A stretch of 64,000 nt of DNA from Paenibacillus barcinonensis (GCF_003217495.1 NZ_QJSW01000018.1:1-64000), one strand, 5' to 3'. Shown: positions 8,170 through 17,191, counted from the first letter of the stretch. Numbers and translations: made by a program. The notes: generated from the letters alone by a model not told the origin.

Positions 8170-8613
8170 GTGCGTAAGTCGTGTAGATGTGGACATGTAA
8201 TGGAATTGGAATTAAGAACAGTAGTATACGCCAAAAAGGTAGAAATTCGTAATGTACCTGTCTTTGCGTGTACAGCATGTGTAGCCTATGAAGTGCTGCA
8301 GCCGGTGAAACCGGATCTAACCGAATGTATCAGCAAGCTCGGAGAACGCCCAGTGAAGCAGGACGTTTCGTTTGGAGAGCAGAATGAGTTAGCCGATCTT
8401 TTTCACGAACAGCTGCTCGCCTGGCCAGATGCAACCGATCAGGAGATGGAATATCGAATGAAAGAGGCTGTGCAAGAGCGAATCAATCTGCTGCTCGATA
8501 TTATGGGTTACGCTCGTCAAGCTGAAGACAAGGCATGGATGGAAGATATTCAGCGCAGACTGGGACAATTGTCCGGGTTTGTGTGGCAGGCGCATTTCTC
8601 AAATGCCGTCTAG
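8170..8613 (+). CDS. Hypothetical zinc-ribbon-like protein (YgiT-like N-terminus)
   Basis: A 147-residue protein of unknown function. The N-terminal 40 residues contain CRCGH and, 28 residues later, CTACVAYEV, a possible four-cysteine zinc site like that of YgiT/MqsA antitoxin N-termini. The rest is helical and acidic, with no DNA-binding motif that I can recognise. The start is a GTG behind GAGGTGAAGG. No toxin gene is adjacent, so an antitoxin role is not supported. It precedes ytxJ by 122 bases without an obvious terminator. Confidence 0.7.
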   Translation: MRKSCRCGHVMELELRTVVYAKKVEIRNVPVFACTACVAYEVLQPVKPDLTECISKLGERPVKQDVSFGEQNELADLFHEQLLAWPDATDQEMEYRMKEAVQERINLLLDIMGYARQAEDKAWMEDIQRRLGQLSGFVWQAHFSNAV

Positions 8614-8735
8614 TTTTGACGTGTAAAATGTTTGTTTTCATGAAAATTGGATTTTTTGCTCACTTTTTGTTAAGATATCGGAGAGTGAAAACGCTCAACA
8701 TGGCGGTATTGCTGATAAAGGGGGATGTATAACGA

Positions 8736-9083
8736 ATGGCTGACATGACTAAAATGACAAGTATTGAACAGCTAAACTCCGAAGTGCAGGCGACGGAGGA
8801 TCAACCCTTGCTTCTGTTCAAGCATAGCACCCGCTGTCCAATCAGCGCGCATGCTTATCAGGAGATGAATGATTATTTGCATAACTCTCCGAATGAAAGC
8901 GTGAAATATGGCATCATCTATGTGGTGGAAGATCGCCCGGTATCCAATGAAGCAGCTGAGAAGCTGAATGTTAAGCACGAATCGCCTCAAGTCATTCTGG
9001 TCAAAAAGGGCATGCCGGTGTGGCATACTTCTCATTCTCAGATTACAAGCAGGGCGCTTGCTAACATTTTAAGTGAGGCTTAG
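8736..9083 (+). CDS. ytxJ: Monothiol bacilliredoxin YtxJ (BrxC)
   Basis: A 115-residue thioredoxin-fold protein. The single redox cysteine C34 lies in HSTRCPIS, where a thioredoxin would have CxxC. The cis-proline segment SPQVILVKKG follows. The family is linked to bacillithiol: it removes bacillithiol from mixed disulfides on proteins. It sits directly upstream of ccpA, as in the B. subtilis ytxGHJ-ccpA neighbourhood. A small AGGCT/AGCCT hairpin with a short T run (9076-9094) may weakly end its transcript. Confidence 0.88.
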   Translation: MADMTKMTSIEQLNSEVQATEDQPLLLFKHSTRCPISAHAYQEMNDYLHNSPNESVKYGIIYVVEDRPVSNEAAEKLNVKHESPQVILVKKGMPVWHTSHSQITSRALANILSEA

Positions 9084-9103
9084 AGCCTATTTTAATTGAT
9101 TAA

Positions 9104-9112
9104 TGCTATAAT
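9104..9112 (+). promoter_or_regulatory. Extended -10 promoter of ccpA
   Basis: TGCTATAAT: a consensus TATAAT (9107-9112) preceded by the extended -10 TG. No good -35 box is seen at 17 bases, which is usual for this promoter class. It lies 64 bases before the GTG start of ccpA. Confidence 0.55.
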
Positions 9113-9175
9113 TTGTCGTAATATAAATCTTAATGAAAATGGAATGAAAATTTACTGGTAATGGAGCGAAGTACT

Positions 9176-10183
9176 GTGACGGTAACCATTTATGATGTGG
9201 CACGTGAAGCTGGAGTGTCTATGGCAACGGTATCACGGGTAGTCAACAATAACCCTAATGTCAAACCGCAGACGCGGAAAAAAGTATACGAAGCAATTGA
9301 ACGGCTTGGATATCGTCCGAATGCGGTAGCCCGCGGTCTGGCGAGCAAAAAAACGACCACGGTTGGAGTTGTGATCCCGGACATTTCGAACTCGACCTTT
9401 GCCGAGATTGCTCGCGGGATTGAAGATATCGCGAATATGTACCATTACAACATTATTTTGTGTAATGCGGACAAAAAGAAGGAAAAAGAAATTCGTGTAA
9501 TCAACACATTGCTGGAAAAACAAGTAGACGGTCTGCTCTTCATGGGTGGAACGGTAACGGATGAACATATTCAAGCGTTCCAATCAGCAGCGGTGCCGAT
9601 TGTGTTGTGTGCAACAAGTGATGAGAAGGGGACCTTCCCTTCTGTTGATATTGACCATGAGGCAGCTGCTTTTGATGCAGTCAACACGCTCATTCGCCAC
9701 GGTCACAGAGAGATTGCAATGATCAGTGGTACACTGCAGGACCCGGCTAACGGATTTGCACGTTTCCAAGGCTACAAGAAAGCACTGGAAGCCGCTGGCA
9801 TTGAATACCAAGAGGATTTGGTGCGTATTGGTAACTATCGTTATGAGTCCGGTGTGGAAGCGATGAAATATTTCCTTGGACTCAAGAAAAAGCCGACAGC
9901 GATCTTTGCTGCTACAGATGAAATGGCGATTGGTGCGATTCACAGCATTCAGGATGATGGGCTGAAGGTACCTGATGACTTCTCGATCATCAGTGTGGAT
10001 AACATTCGCATGGCTTCTATGGTACGTCCGCAGTTAACGACAGTTGCTCAGCCGATGTATGATCTGGGCGCGGTAGCAATGCGTTTGCTGACCAAGCTGA
10101 TGAAGAAGGAAAATGTGGAGAATCCGAGAGTGATTTTGCCGCATGAAACGATTCTCCGTCTGTCTGTAAGCCACGCAGGTTAA
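9176..10183 (+). CDS. ccpA: Catabolite control protein A
   Basis: A LacI/GalR-family regulator, 335 residues from the GTG at 9176. That start has GGAGCGAAG just upstream and gives the usual N-terminus MTVTIYDVAREAGVSMATVS. An ATG at 9161 has no clear ribosome binding site. The helix-turn-helix lies at residues 5-25 and the hinge-helix motif at ARGLASKKT, followed by the periplasmic-binding-like core. CcpA binds cre sites when complexed with Ser-phosphorylated HPr or Crh and governs carbon catabolite control. A near-consensus cre site lies 1.8 kb downstream, between acuA and acsA. Confidence 0.94.
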   Translation: MTVTIYDVAREAGVSMATVSRVVNNNPNVKPQTRKKVYEAIERLGYRPNAVARGLASKKTTTVGVVIPDISNSTFAEIARGIEDIANMYHYNIILCNADKKKEKEIRVINTLLEKQVDGLLFMGGTVTDEHIQAFQSAAVPIVLCATSDEKGTFPSVDIDHEAAAFDAVNTLIRHGHREIAMISGTLQDPANGFARFQGYKKALEAAGIEYQEDLVRIGNYRYESGVEAMKYFLGLKKKPTAIFAATDEMAIGAIHSIQDDGLKVPDDFSIISVDNIRMASMVRPQLTTVAQPMYDLGAVAMRLLTKLMKKENVENPRVILPHETILRLSVSHAG

Positions 10184-10251
10184 TCTGTTTATTGGACGGA
10201 GCAAAAGATAAGGGAGAAGGTATTCTCTCTACATAGATTTTGGTTGTGCAT

Positions 10252-10275
10252 AAGCTCCGGAAACGGGGCTTTTGT
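10252..10275 (+). terminator. Terminator of ccpA
   Basis: AAGCTCC (10252-10258) pairs with GGGGCTT (10265-10271), with one G-U pair, followed by a T-rich tail. Confidence 0.7.
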
Positions 10276-10349
10276 GCTGAAAAAGACTCGTGACCACGAG
10301 TTAATTTCACATACAGGATGACAGGATTGCAAACAGGGAGGATACAACA

Positions 10350-11045
10350 ATGCGTGAAACGATAGGCATTATGGGCGCTATGGATGAAGAAGTGGAGCTT
10401 TTGCTTCAAGGCATGAAGCAGCACGAAACGGTGAAGCAGACAGGGATTACGTATGTTGCTGGTGAGTGGCTTGGCAAGCAGATCGTTGTGTGCAAGTCAG
10501 GCGTAGGGAAAGTGAATGCGGCGGTAACCACGCAGATTCTGATTGATCGCTTTCAAGTGAATCGTGTCATCTTTACAGGTGTAGCCGGAGCGGTTCATCC
10601 TGAGCTGAACATCGGGGATATGGTGATTTCCTCAGTATGTGTGCAGCATGACATGGACGTAACGCCGCTGGGATTCGAGCGCGGAGTGATTCCATATCAG
10701 GAAACATCAGCATTTCCAGCCGAGGCTTCGCTGATTGCACTCGCGGAGGAAGCCTGCAAGGCGCAGGGAGCTGATTACCGCATCGGCAAGGTGCTGTCAG
10801 GGGATCAATTCATCGCTAGCAAAGAGACCGTGAACATGCTGTACACGGAGATGGATGGAGCGTGTGCCGAGATGGAGGGGGCAGCTGTTGCTCAGGTATG
10901 TTATATGAACCGTGTACCTTTCGTCGTGCTGCGCAGCATGTCTGACAAGGCTGATGGCTCCGCACATGTCAATTTTGCAGAGTTCACTGTACAGTCTTCA
11001 CAGCGTTCCCACCGCATTGTGGAGCATATGCTTGAACATATGTGA
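10350..11045 (+). CDS. mtnN: 5'-methylthioadenosine/S-adenosylhomocysteine nucleosidase
   Basis: A 231-residue purine-nucleoside phosphorylase-fold enzyme that hydrolyses MTA and SAH to adenine plus the thioribose or ribosylhomocysteine. This supports methionine salvage and the activated-methyl cycle. It shows GIMGAMDEE at the N-terminus, VFTGVAGA, the EMEGAAVAQV segment containing the substrate-ribose-binding Met-Glu, and SDKADG with the catalytic aspartate. It starts behind AGGGAGGA. The inverted repeat ACTCGT-GACC-ACGAGT lies about 50 bases upstream and could be an operator. It is alone between two terminators. Confidence 0.93.
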   Translation: MRETIGIMGAMDEEVELLLQGMKQHETVKQTGITYVAGEWLGKQIVVCKSGVGKVNAAVTTQILIDRFQVNRVIFTGVAGAVHPELNIGDMVISSVCVQHDMDVTPLGFERGVIPYQETSAFPAEASLIALAEEACKAQGADYRIGKVLSGDQFIASKETVNMLYTEMDGACAEMEGAAVAQVCYMNRVPFVVLRSMSDKADGSAHVNFAEFTVQSSQRSHRIVEHMLEHM

Positions 11046-11091
11046 TGTTACACACGTCATGTTAACTGTGAATTTTAAACAATAGACGAAT

Positions 11092-11152
11092 AAACCGCCT
11101 CTCAGACTCATTTCCATTCAGCATGGAGAATGTTCTAGGGAGGCGGTTTTTT
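11092..11152. terminator. Bidirectional terminator between mtnN and acuA
   Basis: AAACCGCCTC (11092-11101) faces AGGCGGTTTTTT (11141-11152). T or A runs flank the stem on both sides, fitting convergent genes. Confidence 0.7.
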
Positions 11153-11179
11153 ATGTATAGAAGGCGTATGGGTTTAGTC

Positions 11180-11812
11180 CTAATACATGAACCGATGACG
11201 GAAGCGAACACGATCAAACTGTTCTTCGGAGCTCATAGGGACTTGATTACCGATCCGAACCATCAGGCAGTTCGCGGGGTGAGAGCAGATTTCGGGATCA
11301 TCTGTGGCATACCAGGTCATATCAATGTTCTGCATCAGCCGCTCCATCATTTTACGGTAGTCCCATACGGTCAGCCCGCTGCCCTTCAGGTCCCAATGCC
11401 AATAATATTCTGTTGTGAAAATAATATAATTCTCCATGAACTTATCTTCCATCGCAGTAAGCAGCATTTCACGTCCGACTCCAAGGGAACGGTATTCATC
11501 TGCAACTTCAATGGCTCCAAGCTCAATCAGATCTGTCATGTTGCCCTCGGACCAGCGTTCGCATTCATCTGCGTAATGGAACGTGACATAGCCGATAATG
11601 ACATCATTTTCATGAGCAATAATAATGCGTCCTTCAGGTAAGTCAGCAATCTCGGCAAGAGCCTCCTGTTGCTCTGTCGGACGCCGAAAGGCATCCAGAT
11701 CGGTATGGAAAGCCATACGTCTGATCTCGTCTGCATGCACAGGGCCCTCCACCGTAATTCGGTGGTCGGACTTGAAGATGGAACGCATGTGATGCTGCTT
11801 GATATGCTCCAT
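11180..11812 (-). CDS. acuA: GNAT acetyltransferase AcuA, acetyl-CoA synthetase inactivator
   Basis: A 210-residue GNAT protein. The acetyl-CoA-binding loop appears as SLGVGREML in the centre, after the strand ELGAIEVADEYR. It matches AcuA, which in B. subtilis acetylates the active-site lysine of AcsA and switches it off. It is divergent from acsA here too, which strongly supports the assignment. AcuB and the deacetylase AcuC are not next to it, unlike the B. subtilis acuABC operon. GAAAGGAG precedes the ATG. Confidence 0.88.
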   Translation of the reverse strand: MEHIKQHHMRSIFKSDHRITVEGPVHADEIRRMAFHTDLDAFRRPTEQQEALAEIADLPEGRIIIAHENDVIIGYVTFHYADECERWSEGNMTDLIELGAIEVADEYRSLGVGREMLLTAMEDKFMENYIIFTTEYYWHWDLKGSGLTVWDYRKMMERLMQNIDMTWYATDDPEICSHPANCLMVRIGNQVPMSSEEQFDRVRFRHRFMY

Positions 11813-11836
11813 GGTTCATACTCCTTTCTCCCCCTA

Positions 11837-11865
11837 CTTATAGCAAAAAATCGAAAAGCTGAAAA
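11837..11865 (-). promoter_or_regulatory. Candidate acuA promoter
   Basis: On the minus strand, TGCTATAAG gives an extended -10 (TATAAG at 11837-11842). A weak TTTTCA lies at the -35 position 17 bases upstream. Transcription would start only about 15-20 bases before the coding region. Confidence 0.4.
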
Positions 11866-11890
11866 GCCATAGACGATGTTTGATCAAATT

Positions 11891-11899
11891 TGATATAAT
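11891..11899 (+). promoter_or_regulatory. Candidate acsA promoter (extended -10)
   Basis: TGATATAAT: a consensus TATAAT at 11894-11899 with an extended TG. If this is the acsA promoter, the cre site at 11991 lies about 85 bases into the transcript, where CcpA would act as a roadblock. The -35 region is poor. Confidence 0.35.
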
Positions 11900-11990
11900 T
11901 GCGTTGACAAAAATTGTTCACAATTCAACACCGCTTATGTGCATCGGTTGGGTCAGGCAAGTACGTGAAAGTAGTTTTCTCTATCTACTA

Positions 11991-12005
11991 ATGTAAGCGC
12001 TAACT
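11991..12005 (+). promoter_or_regulatory. CcpA-binding cre site upstream of acsA
   Basis: ATGTAAGCGCTAACT matches the cre consensus WTGNAARCGNWWWCA at 14 of 15 positions; only the last base differs. It lies 79 bases before acsA. In Bacillus, acsA is a known CcpA-repressed gene, and ccpA itself lies nearby in this window. Confidence 0.75.
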
Positions 12006-12083
12006 GGAAGTTCAGTCAACACAAAGGCAATACGAAGTAACCCTGATGGGAATCGAATGTCGAGTTGAAGGAGGCTGGCAAGC

Positions 12084-13808
12084 ATGAGTCAAGCACATAA
12101 TGAGATGCTGCAAACGGTGGTGTCTGAGTCGAATCTGGGCGATTATACGGAAGCTAGAAGCCGGTTCGATTGGGAAACGGTAGAAAGGCACTTTACGTGG
12201 CACGCCAGCGGGAAAGTGAACATGGCACATGAGGCGATTGATCGCCATGTACTGGAGGGCAGAGGCGGGAAGACGGCATTGCTTTACAGCGATGCTTCCC
12301 GTGAGGAGGCTTACACCTTCGCTGATCTAAGCGAGCAGTCCAGCCGTTTTGGCAATGTGCTGCGTAAATACGGCGTAGCCAAAGGAGATCGGGTCTTTAT
12401 TTTTATGCCGCGAAGTCCAGAGCTGTATTTCAGTCTGCTGGGTATTCTGAAAGTAGGGGCTGTAGCTGGTCCCTTGTTTGAGGCTTTCATGGAAACGGCG
12501 GTGAAGGATCGCCTGGAAGACAGTGGCGCTGTGGCGCTGGTGACGACACCAGAGCTGCTGGGACGGATTAAACGTTCCGAATTGCCGGACTTGAAGCATA
12601 TTTTTGTCGTCGGCGGTGGTCCGCAGTCTGATGCAGGATTGCTTGATTTTGATGCGGAGATGGCTGCTGCTGCGGATGATATGGAGGTCGAGTGGCTGAC
12701 GCGTGAGGATGGACTGCTGATTCATTATACGTCCGGCTCTACGGGGAAACCGAAGGGCGTGTATCACGTTCAGAATGCGATGATTCAGCATTATTATACA
12801 GGCAAAGTTGTGCTTGACCTGCGGGAAAATGACGTATATTGGTGCACCGCCGATCCGGGCTGGGTCACAGGAACTTCATACGGTATTTTTGCACCATGGC
12901 TGAACGGAGTAACCAATGTTATCCGCGGTGGCAGGTTCAGTCCGCAGGATTGGTACAGCACTATTGAGAAAAACAAGGTAAGTGTATGGTATAGTGCTCC
13001 TACAGCCTTCCGCATGCTGATGGGCGCAGGCGATGAGACGATTGCACAGCATGATCTGAGCAGCTTGCGTCATGTGATGTCGGTAGGCGAACCGCTCAAC
13101 CCGGAGGTGGTGCGTTGGGGCTGGAAGGCTTACGGTCAGCGCATTCATGATACATGGTGGATGACGGAGACGGGGGCGCAATTAATCTGTAACTACCCGG
13201 GCATGCCGATTAAACCAGGCTCGATGGGACGTCCTCTGCCGGGTATCGAAGCAGCCATTATTGATGATCGCGGACAAGTGCTGCCACCCTACAGCATGGG
13301 TAATCTCGCAATTCGTGCGCCATGGCCGTCCATGATGGCCAAGATCTGGAACAATCCAGCCAAGTATGAGGAGTATTTCAGGCTGACAGGATGGTATGTA
13401 TCCGGCGATTCGGCCTACATGGATGAGGACGGGTACTTCTGGTTCCAGGGACGTATTGATGATGTGATCAACTCTTCAGGCGAGCGGATTGGGCCGTTTG
13501 AGGTGGAGAGCAAGCTGGTGGAGCATCCTGCAGTTGCTGAGGCGGGTGTAATTGGTAAGCCGGATGTGACACGTGGTGAGATTATTAAAGCCTTTGTTGC
13601 GCTCCGTGAAGGGTATGAGGCTACGCCGGAATTGAAGGAAGAGATCTATCGCTTTGTAAAAGAAGGCTTGTCCGCTCACGCAGCTCCGCGTGAGATTGAA
13701 TTTAAGGAAAAGCTGCCGAAGACACGCTCAGGCAAAATTATGCGCCGTGTGTTAAAAGCATGGGAGCTTGATCTGCCGACAGGTGACTTGTCAACAATCG
13801 AGGATTAA
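12084..13808 (+). CDS. acsA: Acetyl-CoA synthetase
   Basis: A 574-residue adenylate-forming enzyme that converts acetate, ATP and CoA to acetyl-CoA. It shows the AMP-binding P-loop YTSGSTGKPKG (about 214-224), the WMTETG motif, the hinge region GRIDDVINSSGERIGPFEVE, and the C-terminal PKTRSGKIMRR. In that last motif the lysine near residue 551 is the one reversibly acetylated by AcuA. The length fits the Bacillus AcsA subtype. It has its own leader with a cre site and is followed by a strong terminator. The divergent neighbour acuA encodes its modifying enzyme. Confidence 0.94.
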   Translation: MSQAHNEMLQTVVSESNLGDYTEARSRFDWETVERHFTWHASGKVNMAHEAIDRHVLEGRGGKTALLYSDASREEAYTFADLSEQSSRFGNVLRKYGVAKGDRVFIFMPRSPELYFSLLGILKVGAVAGPLFEAFMETAVKDRLEDSGAVALVTTPELLGRIKRSELPDLKHIFVVGGGPQSDAGLLDFDAEMAAAADDMEVEWLTREDGLLIHYTSGSTGKPKGVYHVQNAMIQHYYTGKVVLDLRENDVYWCTADPGWVTGTSYGIFAPWLNGVTNVIRGGRFSPQDWYSTIEKNKVSVWYSAPTAFRMLMGAGDETIAQHDLSSLRHVMSVGEPLNPEVVRWGWKAYGQRIHDTWWMTETGAQLICNYPGMPIKPGSMGRPLPGIEAAIIDDRGQVLPPYSMGNLAIRAPWPSMMAKIWNNPAKYEEYFRLTGWYVSGDSAYMDEDGYFWFQGRIDDVINSSGERIGPFEVESKLVEHPAVAEAGVIGKPDVTRGEIIKAFVALREGYEATPELKEEIYRFVKEGLSAHAAPREIEFKEKLPKTRSGKIMRRVLKAWELDLPTGDLSTIED

Positions 13809-13842
13809 CAATCTGGGCAGAATGATATAGTGCAACAAACGG

Positions 13843-13881
13843 AAGCCAGGTTCATGCGAAATGCGTGAATCTGGCTTTTTT
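13843..13881 (+). terminator. Terminator of acsA
   Basis: AAGCCAG-TTCA-GC pairs with GC-TGAA-CTGGCTT with two mismatches, followed by five T residues. Confidence 0.85.
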
Positions 13882-13974
13882 ATTCGTTGTAGAAATATAA
13901 CGTTGACGACATATATAAGGAAGCCGTGTGATAAAGGAAACGGTGACAAGGATGCTTACGTTAGTTATGACATG

Positions 13975-14018
13975 AATCGGCCGCATGCCCAGTGAATTCA
14001 CTGAACATGCGGCTGATT
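13975..14018. repeat. Long imperfect palindrome between acsA and the PBP1A gene
   Basis: The outer arms AATC-G-GCCGCATG (13975-13987) and CATGCGGC-T-GATT (14006-14018) make 13 pairs with one G-T. An inner perfect palindrome CAGTGAATTCACTG (13990-14003) continues the stem after a two-base internal loop. No T run follows on either strand, so it is not a standard terminator, although its position between convergent genes suggests 3'-end processing or termination. It could also be a protein-binding site. Confidence 0.6.
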
Positions 14019-14060
14019 TGTTGTGAGATATAATGACATCGACAACGGCATGTCACCAGA

Positions 14061-17000
14061 TTAAGGCTGATAGTGTATCGCGGCTGAAGTGTCTGATTCT
14101 CCGACACTGTTGATAGCGGATACCTTGAACCAGCCGCTTGTTGATGACGGTACACCATAATCCATACTTGTACCGGAGGTTGTGCCAATTTTGCTATATG
14201 CTCCTGACCCCGTTTCACTGTAGTAGACAGCATAACTTTGTACCTTGTCTGCTTCTGGATTCGAAGACCATTGAATCCGAAGGCCTTGCGAGAGGGCGGA
14301 TACACTGATTTGCCCCGGTGTGCCCGGAACAGCTGTTGGTGCATTGTTGTTCACGGTCTCTCCTGGTGTGACGATCGTGCCTGGGACCTCAATGGGCTCT
14401 GGAGCCTCGGTTTCAGGCGGAGTAACACCTGCACTGCTTACAATCGCACTTGGTGCAGATTCCTTGCCTGCAACGTCTACAGCGGTGACATAGAATGCAA
14501 AGTTGCCGCTTAATGTTGCGTAAGCAGAGAACGATCTGGAGTCACCTGTCAGCACCACCTGGCCTTGATTCTGGAATCCGGCACCGTTCACTGAACGATA
14601 TAGACGATAACCAACGACATCACTTTCAGGTGTAGCGTTAAATGTGATCGTTGCACGTTCCCCCGAGATCGAGAGGCGAACGTTACCAGGTGCATCCGGG
14701 GTTTTGCCGTTATCGGTACGCGGATCAATCTCTGTCGGCAGATCAGCAGCGGCATCCTCAGGCAGGTAATATGCCAGCGACTCGTGACGACTCATCCGTT
14801 TAAACGCATTTTGCAATTCCTTAATGAGATCCGAGATCGGCTTTTTACGTTTGATAACCGTTTTTTCCTTCAGCATATCATTAGGTGTTTCATCTCGAGG
14901 GATGTAATTTACACCGTTGTACGTAATATATTTCGCTTTAGCGACAGCATCATCGCTTTCCTTCGGAATAAATTTGCTATTGAAAATGTCAGTAACAAAT
15001 TTATCGGTCAGTGATGTTGGCAGCTTGCCGCTGTATGCGGACACCGTCCGAGTTTCGATGCCTGACGGTTTTTTGAATGAATGGGTTACAAAAAGATCCT
15101 TTTGTGTTTCCACCACTTCATTCATGATTTTTGCCCAGAGCTGCTGCGCCCGTTTGCGCTGTGACTTGTTTTCCAGTGTATTAATCGGCTGTTTATAACC
15201 AACCCATACACCCAGCGTAACATCTGGGGTATAACCTTCAAACCAGACGTCTGCATAATTTTGAGTGGAGCCTGTTTTACCCACGATCGGTACACTTGAT
15301 CTGTACTTGTAGTTCTCACGCACTTTATCGGCTGTACCTTCAGTGATGACGGTACGCAGCATATCTGTCATCAGATAGGCTGTTTGCTCCGAAAATGCTT
15401 GTACAGGCGCACGATCATGCTGGTATACGATATTTCCCTTGGAATCGACAATTTTGCTGATCATATAGGAATCATTGTATACACCTTTATTGGCAATCGC
15501 ACCGTAGGCACTTGTCAGCTCTTCCACGGTGACACCGTACTGAAGACCACCGAGTACACCTGTTTGTGCTTGATAATCCTGCTTTTGGATTGTCGTGATT
15601 CCGAGCTTTTTGGCAAAAGTCCAGGCTTTTTCGATTCCAACTTCCTCATTAAACAGCTTCAATGCAGGTATGTTCAATGAATAATTCAATGCTCTGCGAG
15701 CTGTTACCAAACCTTGGTAACGGTTGTTAGCATTTTTGGCAATATGGTAGCCGCTAGAGCCGTCTTTCAGGATGATTGGTGAATCATCAATAATGGAAGC
15801 GGGTTGAATGAGACCTTCCTCCAATGCTGGCAAGTAGGCAGCAATAGGCTTCATCGTTGAACCTGGCTGACGGACCATCTGTGTTGCATAGTTCATCTGT
15901 TCATCTTTAAAGCTTCGTCCTTCAATCATGCCCAGAATAGCACCTGTCTTGTGATTAATAAGCATGGCTGCGGTTTGCTCTTTCCCCTTGACAGGATCGT
16001 CCGCAGAGAAGTTGCTGTTATCTTCCGCAATCGTACGCATCGTTTTATAAATCTCTTTGTTAATGGTTGTATAGACGCGGTATCCACCAGTACGTAGCTG
16101 GGATTGTGCCTCCTCCAGCAGTGCGCTGTTCTCTTTGCGGGATGTTTCTGCGTCTGTGCTTTTGCCAGCAGTTTTTGTTTTGTCCTCACTGAGCTGCTGC
16201 ATCAAAATTTGTGCTGCCTGACGTTCCGTTTCCATCATAAGGTATGGATAAGTATTATAAGCTTTAACGGTTTTTGGTGCGAGCGAGCTTTTGATATCAA
16301 AGGCAAGAGCTTCATTGTATTCTGTTTGTGAGATTTTGCCGAGTTCAAGCATCCGGCGAAGAACGAGACGCTGACGATTGATGGCGCGGTCAAAATTGTC
16401 CTCTACAAAATCACCTTTACCGTTAAAGGCGGAGTAGGAGGAGGGCAGCTGTGGCAAACCAGCCAGATAAGCGGCCTGAGCCGTGTTTATTTTTTCGAGA
16501 TCATTGATATTAAATAATCCTTTGGCTGCTGCCTTGATTCCATATACGTTGTAACCGCTTGAACCATTACCGAAAGGCACTTTGTTCAGGTAAGCTGTCA
16601 TGATCTCGTCTTTGGTCAGAAAACGTTCCAGTCGGAGAGATAACAAAATTTCCTTCACTTTACGATCCTCGGTACGATCCAGATTTAGAAATACACGTCT
16701 TGCTAGTTGCTGTGTAAGTGTACTGCCGCCCGTTTGCACTGATTCCTTCAGCACCTTCTGTTTCACGGCACGGAGCGTTCCGCTCATGTCTACACCTTTA
16801 TGTTCGTAAAAATGATTGTCTTCAATCGAAACAACGGCATCAATAACCTTTTGTGGAATCTGGTCAAAGGTGACCGGACGCCGATCTTCTTCCGTACGCA
16901 GTTGACCAATTGGACTACCGTCGGAAAAATAAGCGAAGCCTGTGATGGAGTTTTCGCTGACTTTTTGTTCAATCAAGGCCCTGGAACGGACAGGTTCGTC

Positions 17001-17162
17001 TTTGACGATGGAGCTGACGTAACCCATCAGAGCACCACCCACGAACAGTACGCCCATCAATCCGAGCACAGCCATCCACAGAATAAAACTGCCCAGTCTG
17101 CGGGCAAAGCTACGCTTGCGTACAGGCTGCTCTTCAGGCTTTTTCTTAGTAACATCACCCAT
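14061..17162 (-). CDS. ponA: Class A penicillin-binding protein 1A with two fibronectin type III domains
   Basis: A 1033-residue bifunctional peptidoglycan synthase. In order: a basic cytoplasmic N-terminus with KKKPEEQPVRKR; one membrane segment (about 28-50); a GT51 glycosyltransferase domain with EDNHFYEHKG and TGGSTLTQQLARR; and a transpeptidase domain with SxxK at GSTMKP (about 433), SLN and KTGST (about 626). After a linker, two fibronectin type III-like domains follow (about 815-910 and 940-1033), separated by a Pro/Glu/Thr-rich hinge. The extracellular FN3 tail probably adds wall binding or spacing. AGGAGGAAG precedes the ATG. The gene stands alone, between the acsA-side palindrome and the chemoreceptor terminator. 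Confidence 0.92.
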   Translation of the reverse strand: MGDVTKKKPEEQPVRKRSFARRLGSFILWMAVLGLMGVLFVGGALMGYVSSIVKDEPVRSRALIEQKVSENSITGFAYFSDGSPIGQLRTEEDRRPVTFDQIPQKVIDAVVSIEDNHFYEHKGVDMSGTLRAVKQKVLKESVQTGGSTLTQQLARRVFLNLDRTEDRKVKEILLSLRLERFLTKDEIMTAYLNKVPFGNGSSGYNVYGIKAAAKGLFNINDLEKINTAQAAYLAGLPQLPSSYSAFNGKGDFVEDNFDRAINRQRLVLRRMLELGKISQTEYNEALAFDIKSSLAPKTVKAYNTYPYLMMETERQAAQILMQQLSEDKTKTAGKSTDAETSRKENSALLEEAQSQLRTGGYRVYTTINKEIYKTMRTIAEDNSNFSADDPVKGKEQTAAMLINHKTGAILGMIEGRSFKDEQMNYATQMVRQPGSTMKPIAAYLPALEEGLIQPASIIDDSPIILKDGSSGYHIAKNANNRYQGLVTARRALNYSLNIPALKLFNEEVGIEKAWTFAKKLGITTIQKQDYQAQTGVLGGLQYGVTVEELTSAYGAIANKGVYNDSYMISKIVDSKGNIVYQHDRAPVQAFSEQTAYLMTDMLRTVITEGTADKVRENYKYRSSVPIVGKTGSTQNYADVWFEGYTPDVTLGVWVGYKQPINTLENKSQRKRAQQLWAKIMNEVVETQKDLFVTHSFKKPSGIETRTVSAYSGKLPTSLTDKFVTDIFNSKFIPKESDDAVAKAKYITYNGVNYIPRDETPNDMLKEKTVIKRKKPISDLIKELQNAFKRMSRHESLAYYLPEDAAADLPTEIDPRTDNGKTPDAPGNVRLSISGERATITFNATPESDVVGYRLYRSVNGAGFQNQGQVVLTGDSRSFSAYATLSGNFAFYVTAVDVAGKESAPSAIVSSAGVTPPETEAPEPIEVPGTIVTPGETVNNNAPTAVPGTPGQISVSALSQGLRIQWSSNPEADKVQSYAVYYSETGSGAYSKIGTTSGTSMDYGVPSSTSGWFKVSAINSVGESDTSAAIHYQP

Positions 17163-17191
17163 TCAGTGTCTTCCTCCTTTTAACAGCACTT

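Noticed and set aside
8170..8613. Interpreting the zinc-ribbon protein as an MqsA-type antitoxin
   Set aside because: There is no DNA-binding domain and no adjacent toxin gene; only the cysteine pattern is similar.
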